A DNA stretch of 64,000 nt. Origin: Synanceia verrucosa (Eukaryota; Chordata; Actinopteri; Perciformes; Synanceiidae). The position numbers and the translations under genes are program-made. Positions 1 through 12,653 of this stretch are shown piece by piece (within the stretch, counting starts at the first letter, position 1; every line of letters begins with the position of its first letter). The notes under the pieces were generated by a model. The model had not been told where the DNA came from and did no database searches. It saw only the letters and a list, made by a program, of their open reading frames with translations. The stretch lies in contig CM056566.1 in the NCBI GenBank assembly GCA_029721515.1, positions 22,082,769 to 22,146,768 on the forward strand. Reading direction: 5' to 3'.

Positions 1-829
1 ATATTCAGAACAGCTCAGGGCAGATAATGAATCTTTTGTACTTTGAAAAATATCACATGGCAGCGGCATCGAATCCCGCATCCTGCCTGGAGACATAATG
101 TTTGTAGTCTCCTTTACACATTCCAGATGAACAGCACAGAGCTCACTCGATTACTCAGTAAAAAGAAGTAAAAAGTCGACTTGCTAGCTGGGAACTTGTT
201 TCATATGCCTCAGCATGTTTGAGGCTAAGACAGGCACAGCGGGTACGTCCTCCGAGGCTGTGCATGCTCTTGTTAATATAACGAGGCCACTAGAGAGGCC
301 TGTCCACCAATCACATGTGACGACTCCTTCATCTGCACCATTTTAGAGACTGAAAGAAGCTGGAGTAACAGGACACGACGAGCACTCATTCGAGCCGCTG
401 GGTGTCGAGAACATGTCAGCCCAGAGAACAAAGCCAGTTTAGACAACCATTTCCAGATAAGGGATTACGAAAAACCTGGCAGCAGCTCTGTTGTGTTTTT
501 ATTTCAGTGAGGCACCTTTTGCAAACCTCCAGTTGCATCACTTTGTTAACACTACTAAGACAGCGCTTGGCACGTCCACCAGTGTTTGCTTTGGCTTCAC
601 CTTGGCATCTTGGCTTCACCAGTCAGCCCTGACTGCTCGTCATTGTTCTCCCCACCGTGTCATGTCATGTTTAGATTACTTCTCAAATCCAGAATAGTCA
701 TGCTATTGTTCTGAGAAGACGGTAACGTGGGAATCATTTTGCACGTTTATATAAATGTACAAGTTAGCGGTGGCTAACACACAGCTAACCCCAAAAAAAG
801 GCATTGTTTTCATGAACGTAGTCATATTT

Positions 830-1189
830 TTAACTCATTGAGTGCCAGTGTCTTGTTCCAGCGTTTTTGCCCATTTTGACTCATATTTCTAGACCCACAG
901 AATATTTTGTACTGTCTCTGAAAACAGTGAATAGCTCAAATGAAAGAAGAGACTCTCTATTTCACCAAAATCACCACTTTTTCTCCACATTCTGTTTGTT
1001 TTGCTCTCTAATCTCGATCGTCTCCACTTCCTGTTTTGATCTCTGTGGTGTATACCATCTCTTTATGCTCTGACTACATCTCCCAGAAGCCCCAGCATTA
1101 CTCACAGGCTGTGTGAGAGTGTGATCGGCGACACACTGGCGAAAAAACACTTTGACGTATTATTACGTCGATGGCGGTCAAAGAGTTAA
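830..1189 (-). mobile_element. TTAA-flanked miniature transposon, copy P1 (piggyBac-like MITE)
   Basis: The ends are TTAACTCATTGAGTGCC and, inverted, TTAACTCTTTGACCGCC, with TTAA at both borders (830-833, 1186-1189). It is non-coding, 360 bp, and matches copies at 5266, 8508, 53303, 55763 and 63272. About 70 bp present in the others is missing here, with TGAAA at the join. It carries ACTACATCTCCCAGAAGC at 1073-1090. Confidence 0.8.
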
Positions 1190-1935
1190 ACCGGTTGTAA
1201 GGACGTATCTCTTTACTTTTTCACAGCTTGTGTTCATACTTTTTAGCATCTGAATAGGAGTTCCTACCAACCTACAAACTGTGAAATAAGACGACCCGGT
1301 CAGTTTTTTGTGAGCTTTATCATTCACAGCTTCAAAACTACCTTTCTAAAATGTGCACCATGTTTTTTTTTTCTTGCAAGCCAATCACAGCAGCCTGGGC
1401 TTTTGTTGTTGTGTGATGCCTTTCACTGTCACATGTATGTTGATGCAGTGTGAACAATACGCTTTTGTGGAGCAATAAAAAGTCTGAAAGTAACATCAGG
1501 AATGTGGAGCAGCAGCAGAGGAAGCAAAGCAAGCTGATCTGGCAGCTTGCGTATCTGCATACACATAACACAAACGCATCTGCCCCTGGGTTTTTTTTTT
1601 CCTGTTGTTTCTTTTAGCCGACAGGAGTGCTTCCCCTTATCTGGACAAGCACTACAGGAAAATCCCAGGATACGGCCTCTCCCAACCCGTCCGTCCAGTC
1701 CTGTCACGCAACGTCTTAAAGGAGGGAAGAGGCCCCTGAACGCTCCCAAACTAACACAGACACTGGCAGACTCTCCCCACCTTTCAGCAGGATCACACAG
1801 TGTTAACAGACACCAACACCCAGACCTGCACAGAACACAACACAATGCAGCTCACCTATCAGCACAAGATACCGTATATATGCACAATATGGACATATAC
1901 AGCAGAAAAAAAACCCTGTTTTTTTCCCAAATGTA

Positions 1936-2415
1936 GACTATTTTCATTGTCTATTAATCTGTGGAAGATTTTCTCAATTAATTGATTAGTTGTTTTGATC
2001 TATAAGATGGTGAAAATGTGGATCAGCGTTTCCAAAAACCCAAGATCAAGTCATCTATCACTTAGCAGCTTACAGCATACTTATGTTAGCATACTTACTG
2101 TACGTTCTAATAGTTTTTGTAGATTATCTCTATATTATATTGTTTAGACTGGTTTTGCACCATGTTGCATTTTTGCACTATTCTGCTCTAGGGGTGGGAA
2201 AAATATCACTATCGCAGTACTTTTTTTTCTGATATAATATTGATTTTTAATTTCTTAATATAGATTTTTACCCCAAAAAATGTCATGTTTTGGGCCGATC
2301 TCCAGAACGACTTCCACACAAGAGGCTGCAATCAGAGAATTTAGTTCCCAGTGCCGCAAACCGATTCATCGATTATCAAAATAGTTGGTAATTAAACGAC
2401 CAATCAGTTATTACT
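1936..2415 (+). mobile_element. hAT-like remnant (GATTAATTGATTAGTTGTTTTG family), interrupted
   Basis: Left part 1945-2045 and right part about 2325-2415 (CCGATTCATCGATTATC) belong to the widespread fish repeat with many GATTAATCG-type words. The middle is occupied by the 5' half of another element starting at 2189. Confidence 0.5.
2189..2340 (+). mobile_element. hAT-like element H, 5' fragment
   Basis: Begins TAGGGGTGGGAAAAATATC and continues with the CTGATATAATATTGATTTTT and CATGTTTTGGGCC words shared with the copies at 10245, 21215 and 48173. The 3' half is missing. It is nested inside the older remnant at 1936-2415. Confidence 0.55.
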
Positions 2416-3271
2416 ATATTCATTTAGTTATGTATCCCCTTGTGAGCACAAAAGTTAAGTGTATGGGTTATAGACTGTGAAGGTATGTAAACATGTATAT
2501 TGTTGCATTTTATGAATGAATATTTTTCAGAAAAGTGGAACAAAAACAAGCAGACATTCACAGTTACTTATTAGTGCTTCAGCCAAACGTAGACCATGCC
2601 ACTTTAAGTCCTCATGTTTTTTTTCTCCGCTCAGTGTTTGCGTGAGTAAGTGGGCCTCTTTGTGGCAGTCTGCTTGTTTTCATTTGAGTTTTCTTCCCCA
2701 GCGGTGGACTCGGCATCGTGTGCTCCCTCCCCGTCCTTTTTTCCGCTGCTAACAGCTCGTCGGTCCATGGCGCTGCAGAGCTGAGCTCTTACGGCTCTCC
2801 ACACAGCTGCAGGAGAAACATGTTTGATGATACTTGGCCAGAGCTTGACCAGAAGTTGGAAAGTTGTAAGTTTGTGGGAGGCAGCGAAGGAAGAAAAACA
2901 CGGCTTCTCATTAACATCAGAGACACGAGCCGCCTTGACAGAGCGGGGAGGATGAGTTCATATGTTTTTGATAAGGTTTGATTGATATCATTAGATGGTA
3001 TTTGATGGTATTTACGTGTGAACAGACACTAAAGCCAGATTTATTTGTCTTTGTTCAGCCGCTGTGGTGGTCTCGCTGTTTCGAACTCATTTACAGTTCA
3101 CAGTGGGATTTTCCAGATAAGCTTTGTGCTAATTAGCTGAGGACACACAACTAATCAATTACTGTTTTTTATCACACATAAATGCCAAACAATCGGTTTT
3201 CTGTTTCATAAAAGGCATCTCTGTGTTGGGATTTAATCCTGCAGCATCCATGAACCCCTTGACAGTAGTAA

Positions 3272-3767
3272 CAGAGTTCTTGCACCATTTTTAAAGACAA
3301 ATTTAAGCCTTTATAAGACCTCAACAAATATAATTTAACATGTTATGACATTTAAAAATGTCATAACAATTTCTTTGGTAGAAAATAGTCAATTTCCATA
3401 GTGGCCCCGACCACTATGGAGTTTTTGAGGCTGATGCCGATATCGATATTTAGCAGGAAAAAAAATCTGATAACCGATTGATCTCCAAAAATCTTTTTTT
3501 ATGAATTTTTTTTGAATGATATAAATTGAACACTTAATTTTTTTCTGCTAGTATAATTTCACAACTTTCAAGAACAAAGAAGTGAACTTTGTGAGCAAAA
3601 CAACGTGCAAAAATTGCAGTAAATCTCTGAATCATGTGTTTTCCTATTGGCATTAAACGCACCATCTGAAAATTTAATACTTACAGCAAATTTACGGTAA
3701 ATTTAAGACAATTTAAGACCCTAATTACCCAGATTTTAATTTGACACAAGGAATCACGGGAACCTTG
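3272..3767 (+). mobile_element. CAGGGTTC-type element with 5-bp TSD, copy T1
   Basis: The ends are CAGAGTTCTTGCACC and GGGAACCTTG, near-inverted. They are flanked by AGTAA at 3267-3271 and 3768-3772. The 496-bp non-coding body is shared with copies at 14376, 31405 and 41406. Confidence 0.75.
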
Positions 3768-5265
3768 AGTAAGTCCTGCCTTTGACATGTTTTAACTAAA
3801 GAGAAAAAGAAACAGCATTATATTGGGAAATTTACAATTTATGGCTCTTGGCTATAACGTGATGATACGCTTTCCATACGAAACATTTTACAACCGCCCT
3901 AAAGCCTCTTCCAATACTTTGAAAAAGTGTAACGTGACGTTAAGAGCGGTCACATTTCTGCATCAAACTGAAACTTCCTGTTTCAAAAAAACAAGTCATT
4001 ATGGGATTGGTGAAATGTGGAGCATGCCTTTGATGCAAGATTCACTCCAGGCAAACATCCCTGTCACTGAGGGAATGAGGTAGCCTTTAAAGGATTTGAC
4101 GTCTTTTCATCATGGGGCAATTAGGTGAAATCCAAAGAACTGCGAGGAGCCGTGGAGGAGTTTTCTCTACATGTGATCCAGTCTGACTATTCAGAGAAAC
4201 AAGGCAAAGCACAGACAAAAAAGAAGTTTAAAGTAGTGGCAGTGAAGCTTGAAGCACTGAGGAATAAAACACAGACATAACAGTCGTATATTTTGGGCAG
4301 CGCTCAACAAACAATGGAAAATAAAAATGAAATGCTTCAAGTTGAACTAAAAAAATGAAAAAAATATGTTTTTTTTGAAAGTGTTAGCATGTGTAGAGTC
4401 TGAAAAAGGGAAAGAAAAGGGAAATGTTGTCACAGGTTGGAGGTCTGCCATATTCAGAGAGAGCAGAAGGCATGCCAGCAATGCATAGGGGAATATTATC
4501 TTGATTTGAAAACATTTAGTTCCAGTAGATCCTGTACAGAGATCTGAGTTTCTCACGCAGATGTGCAGGAAAGGGCAGTGCTTGAAACAAATAACCAGCC
4601 AATGAGCGGGGTCACAGTCCACAGGTTTAACCTCCCATTAGTCTTCTGATTTATGTCCCCGTTTACTTCCATGACTTCAGGGGAAGGAAACAGCCTCGAC
4701 TTTTTCATGATCAGACAAGAGTGTCATCCAGGCATGTCAGGGACAAGAAGGAAAAGCCGCTTTGGATGGAAAACAGAGGTCTGCACAGGCTTACTATGGA
4801 TATGGATTTATTCTGCAATTAAAAAAGAGATGTTTACACTGAAAATTTCTAGTTAGGGTTTGTGGTAAAGGTGTGATCTAATTTCATCAACAGAATTTAA
4901 AGAGGTTACAGCGCTGATATCATGTTGTGGAGACATCTACTTAAATTAGCATGCTAACCAGCTAGCCCAGGCGCGTCCTCTTATAACACCACTTGTGAGT
5001 GTAGCGTCCAGTCTGTCCTCAGTCAGACAACACCAGAGGACACAAAGAAACACAAAGAAAAATGTAATAAATAAAAAAAACGAGAAAACAACTTTTCATT
5101 TCGTCCTCTCCACTATCAGAGGATTACGCTGCTGTTAATGTGTCGCCAGTTAGCGGTTAGCTGATCCGACAGGAAACACAAGTCTTTTTTCTGATTTCTG
5201 TCACTTTGGATTTAATCCACTAAACAAAATAATTAAATGTACATGATTTAAGGATGGGTTCTGTG

Positions 5266-5622
5266 TTAACTCTTTGAGTGCCACTGACATATTTATACGT
5301 CAAAGTGATTTTTCAGCGGTTGACACAAGAGGGCGCTCTCACGCACGCTGTGAATAATTTTAGGGCTTCAGGGAAGTGGAGACGATCAAGATTAGAGCGC
5401 AAAACGGGCGGATTCTGGAAAAAAAGGGGTCGTGAACGTGGCCTCTACTAAAAACAAACATTTTTTTCATAATGATCATGATTTGAGCTATTCAGTGTTT
5501 TCAGATTAACAGTACAAAATATGTAGGTGGGTCATGAAAAATGGCCAAAAACCCTGGCACAATAGATAATAAATAAACAAGCCAAAAATAAACACTGAAA
5601 TAGCTGGCACTCAATGAGTTAA
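5266..5622 (+). mobile_element. TTAA-flanked miniature transposon, copy P2
   Basis: TTAACTCTTTGAGTGCCACT at the left and GGCACTCAATGAGTTAA at the right form terminal inverted repeats of about 18 bp with TTAA borders. The interior is the most diverged of the six copies and lacks the intact ACTACA..TCCCAGAAGC motif. Confidence 0.8.
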
Positions 5623-8284
5623 AATGTTCCAACTGGCCGATGTCAACTGGCCCAACAACCGGTCAAAGATTGGAGTAAGATTATTAAATCTGCAAAATTC
5701 ACCCATAATAAACCAACCAGTATATGTATCAACAGTAGCACAGATTATATGTGATAGCATTTGATGAGTGTATATTGTTGCCCTGCTGTGAGTTAATAGT
5801 TGGCTTTATGTCTATGACTGCATATTGATAAATGATTGATTGATGGTTGTGTGCACCCAGCAGCAGAGGGGAAATGCTGCCCCCTATCTGTTTGCAGCTG
5901 GTGGACACATCTTTCACTTTTGTTTAAGGCTCTGTAGTTTGGAAAAGGTGGGTGTGCTGCAGCACAGAGCGCACAAGCAGGCTTTGATGATCAAAATAAA
6001 CAGTGATTATATACTATTCAAGACACTGTGTGTGTTTTGGTGGCGGTGGAGTCGAGGGGCATCTGCTTTTCTCATCAACACTAATCTATTTTTGGCTGCA
6101 TGGGCTCCTTTTATCTGCTTGAAAAGTAAAGGTCATCTATTGTGTCCTGTGCACAGAGCAAAAAAAACAAAGCAAAAGGTGAATTCAGAGCACTGTTGGG
6201 TGTGCCTTGCATATCATATCGCTAAGATAGATTTTTATCAGTCTGCTGGTGGTCATCTGACCTCAGAGGGAAGGAATCATGTAAGGTAAAGGCTTGACGC
6301 ACAAACCAACTTTGCCTCCTACAAAACTAAATTTAGCCCACGGATAGTGACTTTTTAACGTTGAAGCTTTTGGTAGAAGAATATAAATGTTTGAAGTCTG
6401 GAAATATGTCCAAATTACAATCAACGGTAAAATGCTAATTTACACTCTGGGATAAAAATCACTGTTTATATTTCCAAATTCCTTCCGAACCTCGACAGAT
6501 CTTAGTTACGGCATTTAAATAAGTGAAATAAGACATTGTGTGTGTTTCTGATCCCTCAACCAAACTTTGAGTGGGACGACAGCTGATTTTGTTTCGGCGC
6601 ATAAACAAACACAAGCATTTTTGGAAGCGTCTAAATGTCACAGAAAGCCTTGGTGGGCGAGCTCGGCTCTGGCCAACAGAGAAAAAAAGAGAAGGTTTGG
6701 CGAAGAAGGGAGATGTAGCGCTGTGGTTTTAAAGCCAGAGAGACTGGGAAGAAACCTTCCAGAGAATGGAAATTGGAAAAAAAAATGAAAACATGATTAA
6801 ATCTGGCTCCCAGCGGTTGCTTGCATTCTCACGACATACTGAAAGGCGAGTCATGAATCTGGAGCCAACAGGCAACTTCTGTCACCCAAGCGGGATGTCC
6901 TTGTCTCACGTTTAGTGATACTGAGTTGAAAGGTCAGTTAGGTGGAGGGTTTAAGGTCACGTATGAGTAAAACACACCAAACATCTTTCCTCATGAGAAT
7001 TTAATAACAAACAGGACCTGGGGCTTCCCTGCACTGACTCTCCTCTGCAAACATTTGCCAAAGCTTAAAATGTTGTTCTTGCCTTATTTTAGTCCTTCTG
7101 TTTCACTCGTGTCGTGTGGACAGGTTTGAGCGTAAATGGTTCAGATATCCCAAATACCAAATTATATTGAATTATAGTGCATGATACAGTGTTACCACAT
7201 CAATTATGATTGCTAACAGGCCTTGGATGTTTTCAATGAACTTGGAAAGCTAATCCACATTTTTCGGCAGCAGTGAGCCACAAGCCTTTCAAACTATCCA
7301 GCGCTGCCTCATCAAGTCACGCTATGAGGCCCGGCAGTGGAGCTCTCTTGAAAAAGAAAAAAAGAAAAAGAGCTGCCATCTCTCGGCAGCCATAAATAGC
7401 TTGTTTCATTATCAGGTCTTTAAATCAGACTTGGATCCTCTGAAATTGCTTATGTTTTTTTTTTTCTTTTCTTTTACCTAACGATTTATGGGATCGTTAT
7501 CTTAAATTCTAGGCATGTCCCCACTTGAACACCCATCCTACCTTGTGTTTTGGCTGGGATAACACCTGAGACTCAACCTTGGCGATCTCGTTTAAACTAC
7601 CCTTGTCCAACTCATTTAACTGTACAAATGTTGAAGAACGTATATCTGGAAATGTGTTCGTCCACTTATTTTGGGTGAACTGGTATGAAACTGCACAACT
7701 CCAGTGCTTTTAACTTGAACTTTGAGCCATGCAGAGCGACTCTTACCTAACACCTGTGTAGCGTTGTCTGTCTTCATCCCTTCACCGACATTTCCTTGAC
7801 ATGTTAAGTTTTGTTTCAGCACAGTCTCAATCTGAGATCTCCACCTCCCAGATGCACCACAGTGCCACGTGGGGATACCGCCCTGCTATTGGCCAGTGTC
7901 TTTTCAGGAAGCGGGCCAGAGGATCATACATAGGAACAATGTGTTTCTGCAATGACAGTGTTTGCAAGCACACGACTTCTGCATGTCGCCGCCCCGACAT
8001 GAAGTTCTGCCCTGAGCTTTGGATTGGTTCTGCAATGCAGGGTTGTTTTTTTAAACTCTATAATTGTTTCCACCCATTTTTTTTCAGCAATGAAACCAGG
8101 AAGACTGTCTTTAGTCTCAGATCAGAGACTGACTGACTTGTGAGTGTAGTTTCAGCACTTAAGAAAAGCACATACTCATTGGTGCTGACTCATGCTTACA
8201 ACACACTTTCTGTCAATGGTAATTAAAATTAACTCTCTTATGGGACAAATGGCACATCCCATGTTATGCAGTATGCACATGTAA

Positions 8285-8989
8285 TAGGGGTGGGTATTGG
8301 CAAGGATGATTTATTTACATTACGTATCGCGATACATTATTGTGATATATTCTACATAGGTCACTGAGAAATTTAAAGTGCAGCTTAAATGCAAGATGTA
8401 TATACAGTATATACAAACTGTAAATACATGCACATGTACTGTATATGTACACACATTTATACATATATGTACATGGCCTCTGTTATGCTCACTGATCGTT
8501 CTGCTTCTTAATTGTCGACTTGGACCGCTGATTGCAGCCTGTGAGTAATTTTGGGGTTTCTGGGAAATGTAGTCGGAGTATAAATAGACGGTAAATGCCA
8601 CAGAGATCAAAACAGGAAGTGGAGATTATTGAGATTAGAGAGCAAAACAAACAAAGAATCTGGACAAAAATTGGTGATTTTGGTGAAAGTGTCCTCTACT
8701 CTACCTCTGATAAAACAAGAATGGAACAAGGTAAAAACAAACATTTTTTTCATGATGAAATAGAGAGTCTCTTCTTTCATTTGAGCTATTTACTGTTTTC
8801 AGAGACATAGTACTAAATATTCTGTGGGTCTAGAAATATGACTCAAAATGGACCAAAAAAACACTGAAACAAGACACTTTCTGTTTTATAAACGGCTGGC
8901 ACTCAGTGAGTTAAGAAATTAAAAAACAATATTATGTCACAAGAAAAAGTATTGCGATATATTGTCATATCAATATTTTTCCACCCCTA
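8285..8989 (-). mobile_element. hAT-like element H with nested TTAA element
   Basis: TAGGGGTGGGTATTGGCAAG at the left and TTTTTCCACCCCTA at the right. The flanks ACATGTAA and GCATGTAC match at 6 of 8 positions, as expected for an old 8-bp duplication. The middle is interrupted by copy P3 at 8508-8914. Confidence 0.65.
8508..8914 (+). mobile_element. TTAA-flanked miniature transposon, copy P3
   Basis: The right end GGCACTCAGTGAGTTAA is intact. The left end after TTAA (8508-8511) is degenerate. It has the full-length interior with GTTTCTGGGAAATGTAGT (reverse of the ACTACA motif, one change) at 8556-8573. It lies inside the older element at 8285-8989. Confidence 0.7.
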
Positions 8990-9235
8990 GCATGTACATA
9001 TAGTATATTTGTCCATCTGTACCAGCAACACCACCAAAAGATTAATCATTCCCATTGCCTTCGAGACATGACACTTGCTGGACTAATTTAATCTTCTTTG
9101 AATGGGTCTCTACACTGAGCAGCCCGAGGAGTTTGTGCCTTTTAGGGCTCCCATTCATCATTTCTGTGGCAGCCTCCATAATTCTCCACCAACACAGAGA
9201 CAAATGATATCTCCAAGAACAAAGAAACCTCTGTC

Positions 9236-9457
9236 AAGTCAAGTCAATTTTATTTGTATTTGCCTCAGAGGGCTTCACAATCTTTACAGGATATGACACC
9301 CTCTGTCCTTTACAAACAACCCTCTCATCGACTAAGGGGAAAAAAATCCCCCCAAAAAAACCCTTTTAACAGGGAAAAAGAAATGGAAGAAAACTCAGGA
9401 AGGGATCCCTCTTCCAGGATGGACGGACAGGAAATAGATGTCACATGTACAGAGTAA
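9236..9457 (+). repeat. Dispersed fish repeat with CTCAGAGGGCTT..GGGATCCCTCTTCC blocks
   Basis: The order AAGTCAATTTTATTTGTATT, CTCAGAGGGCTTCACAATCT, ACACCCTCTGTCCTT and GGAAGAAAACTCAGGAAGGG, then a GGATGGACGGACAGG block, is a configuration I recognise from many teleost genomes, probably a retroelement 3' region. It is non-coding here. Confidence 0.55.
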
Positions 9458-10244
9458 CAACAACGAAAACACAGAACTTGTGAAACACATGACAAGAAAT
9501 CCTCAAATTTTTTTTTTTTTTTAATCGGCAACAAAAATCACAATAGTCTTGCAATTAATTCTGGTTGGAATAAACAGTAAGCAACACTCTTTGGAGAAGA
9601 GTGAAATGTCACGTCACGTCCAGCAGGTAAAAGGTGACAGATGCATCTGTCTATAACAACGTGTTTGACGCCTGTAAAAACGTTCAGACATTTAATCCAC
9701 ACCCTAATGCCTTTCAGCCTGGTGACAGGCTGCTAACCTGTGGTACAGATACTCAGGTTAATCTCTGACTGTTAGCACAGACTCCAGTCTGCTGCGGTGT
9801 AGTTAGCTACAGCTACAATTTACTGCCAAACCATAGCATTATGCACAGTTGCACATGACATAATTACTAGTTATGTTTCCCTTCTCTTGTTCTTTCTCAC
9901 TCACACAAACTCTTTCTTCATTGTCTCTAACTTTCCTGAAGGAGTCACAGTTTAAACCGGCTTTTAAACGTCACTATCGCTGGTTTTATAACGAACCCTG
10001 GACACCATCAGACAGGCGTCTAACCCAGGTCATGAGGAGCATCATGAGAAGGGGTCAGCTAATGTGCGTTGACACAGTTTTGACCCGCTATTCTGTGTCA
10101 GTAAGCAGAAGCAAACATCACATGTACACATCAGTCATAACTCGATTAAAGAGTTTGTCCATTTATTATTTCCATAATATCTCATAAGAGACAGATTTCG
10201 AGCACAGGAATTCTTAGTAGACTTGCAAACTCAGTTTTATTGAC

Positions 10245-10609
10245 TGAGGGTGGCAAAAAATATTGATATGGCAATATATTGTGATAATTTTTCTCCTGAT
10301 ACAATATTGATCAGGAGAAAAAAGTCATGTTTTGGGCTCACTGTAAATCAAGAACGACTTCCGCACATCCACATTACATATATATGTGTGTATATGGAGA
10401 TATGTATGTACGTATTAGGGCTGTCGAAGTTACCACGTTAATACTGATTAATGGAGTTATGTGGTAACGTCAACAGCGCTAGAATATACAGTGTGTGTGT
10501 GTATATGTTTTTATATATATGTGTGTATACATGTGTTTATAAATATATGTACGACTCAAGTATTGCGATATGTATCGTATCATGAAGTCCTTGCCAATAC
10601 CCACCCTTA
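10245..10609 (+). mobile_element. hAT-like element H
   Basis: TGAGGGTGGCAAAAAATATT at the left and CCAATACCCACCCTTA at the right. The flanks TTATTGAC (10237-10244) and TTACTGAC (10610-10617) match at 7 of 8. The interior has GT/TA-rich low-complexity DNA and a GGGCTGTCGAAGTTACC segment of another hAT-like family. Confidence 0.75.
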
Positions 10610-11594
10610 TTACTGACTAATCGATTAGTTGATTGAAGAAACAAACAAAGCACCACTTAAAATCTCGTGTTTACCAGATACTGTACTCAAACGTTTCTTG
10701 GAAATGAGCATGAGAAATGGCTGATTAACTACAGAAATATCCTCTTTGAAGAAAAGGCTAGGCAGCAGAGTCGTGGTGCATGCAGCCTTTTTAATGCCTA
10801 ATGTGGATCGGGCTTCAAAAGCACTGGATCCTACCCTGGTATATCATCCCTGCCAGGAAAATGCCAACAGCTTTTTAGCTCCATGTTTCCAGTTAGTAAC
10901 TAACATGTTGTGTTAAAGCTGAGGTCATTCTGTCAGACTTGACAAACTCCAGAGTCATACAGGGCGTTATATAGCATTGCTTTCACACGCTGTGCAGCCC
11001 TCCTCATATACTGGGAAAGTGACCTTTATGTGTCAGACTATTAAGAGCAGCTCATAATGTGAATGAAGATCGCAGTAAATGGCGGTGGCGGCAGCACGTG
11101 ACGGCGTGAAGACTCTCTCGCCTTTCACACAGCAAATGTAAACATGACATACCAAAGACGCTCCGTTAATGACAAGCTTCAGACTCGTCTCATTCACTGT
11201 TTTCTCATTTATGAAATGCTCTCTAGGCCACAACAAACTTCCTGTTCTTCCAGCTAGCAGCTATTGACCGAGCAGTGCGAATTCCTCCTTTCTCCTCTCA
11301 GAAAACAATGAGCATGTTGAAGTGGAGGCCAGTAAGTCACAGACAACATCAGTTTTAATGGAAACATTCTGACGGCGTCTCATCTAACCCACCGTAATGC
11401 TGTCTCACCGTAGGCGATAACAAGATTATTTACACAAACCGATGAATATTATTAATCCATCTATTTATGTATTTATCTATTAATTTGTTTATTTGTTCAT
11501 TTATAAATATTTATTATTATTTACATTTATTAATATATTTAGATATTTATTTACTCATTTTCTTATTTATTATTAGTAGTGTTTTTATATTTAT

Positions 11595-11705
11595 TTATTT
11601 ATTATTTATTATATTTGGGGGATTTTTTTTTCCATTGTTGTTTTTAGCCACTGCAAAATGTACGAAAACTGCCATACAAATAAAGTTTGACTTGATTTGA
11701 TTTGA
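11595..11705 (+). mobile_element. Retroelement 3' tail
   Basis: CCATTGTTGTTTTTAGCCAC, then CATACAAATAAAGTTTGACT and a TTGATT-type tail, resembles LINE 3' ends. 51115-51190 has a very similar string. No coding part is attached. Confidence 0.4.
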
Positions 11706-12489
11706 GTAGCCCTCTATTTCATCAGTCACTTGGGTCAAAGATGATTTCTTATTATCTGCTAAGACAGCAAAATGAACTGCAGTGACAGCAGCAGTATTTA
11801 CGGGCTGATGGGTTGCACATGGCTTGTGTGATGTGACATGTGATTTTGATCCTGCCGTCCAGAGCTGCCGGCCACAGACCGTCTTTTCAGCGCGTCTGAT
11901 TGCTGCTGTTGTCAAATGAACTGAAGGAGATGGTTAAGGAGTGGAGCAGAGACATAAACATACTGCAGGACAGATATTTGCCATGCATAAGGCTGCACCA
12001 AAGAGACAGCCCATCAGATTCTCCAGACCGGCCTGAGGAGAATGACTAAAGTTGTTTTTCTGAATATTCAGTGTTCTACAAAGAGCCACTGGATAGTTCA
12101 AATGTGCAGTTGTTAGCGTTTCCCACAGTTGTGTTTGTGGTTGGAGGCAGTCAGCTGGAGAGCAGCACTGCATTCACTCCTAAAACTGATTAGAGATGCA
12201 TTTTTTCCCCCACAAAATGGTAACACACACCACAGACACCTTCAACAACAATTTCATGTTTTTTCCATGCAAAACACAAATGCATATTTTTGGGTGGGTG
12301 GTAGGGAATCATCTTGGGAAGGCTGGTTTAGGCCTACGTATCTGCACTGCAGACACAGAAAGAGTTTAAGTTCTGTTTTCTGTGGTTGTCACTTGATGTT
12401 TTTTGGTTGACCTTTGACCATAAGGACAATAGAGGAAGAGTTTAAAGAAAAGGGGAAAGGGTGAAGTACCTTTCAAAATAATAGAGACA

Positions 12490-12653
12490 GCACACACTAC
12501 AGTCTATGTGTATAGTACAACTTGTATTTTAAGCTGCATTTTAAATTTCTCAGTGAACGATGTAGAATATTGCAATATATCGCAATAATGTATCATATCG
12601 TGACTCTAGTATCGCGATACATATTGTTAAGTGCTTGCCAATACCCACCCCTA
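12490..12653 (+). mobile_element. hAT-like element H, 3' fragment
   Basis: Contains TTTTAAATTTCTCAGTGAAC and ATCGCGATACATATTG, and ends CCAATACCCACCCCTA. The left end is missing. Confidence 0.6.

Noticed and set aside
1429..1845. 138-codon minus-strand open frame on the same strand as ahr
   Set aside because: Cysteine/leucine-rich with no PAS-domain similarity, so it is not a missing ahr exon.
5840..6289. 149-codon plus-strand open frame
   Set aside because: No recognisable domain, no splice or promoter context, and it lies within ahr intron 2.
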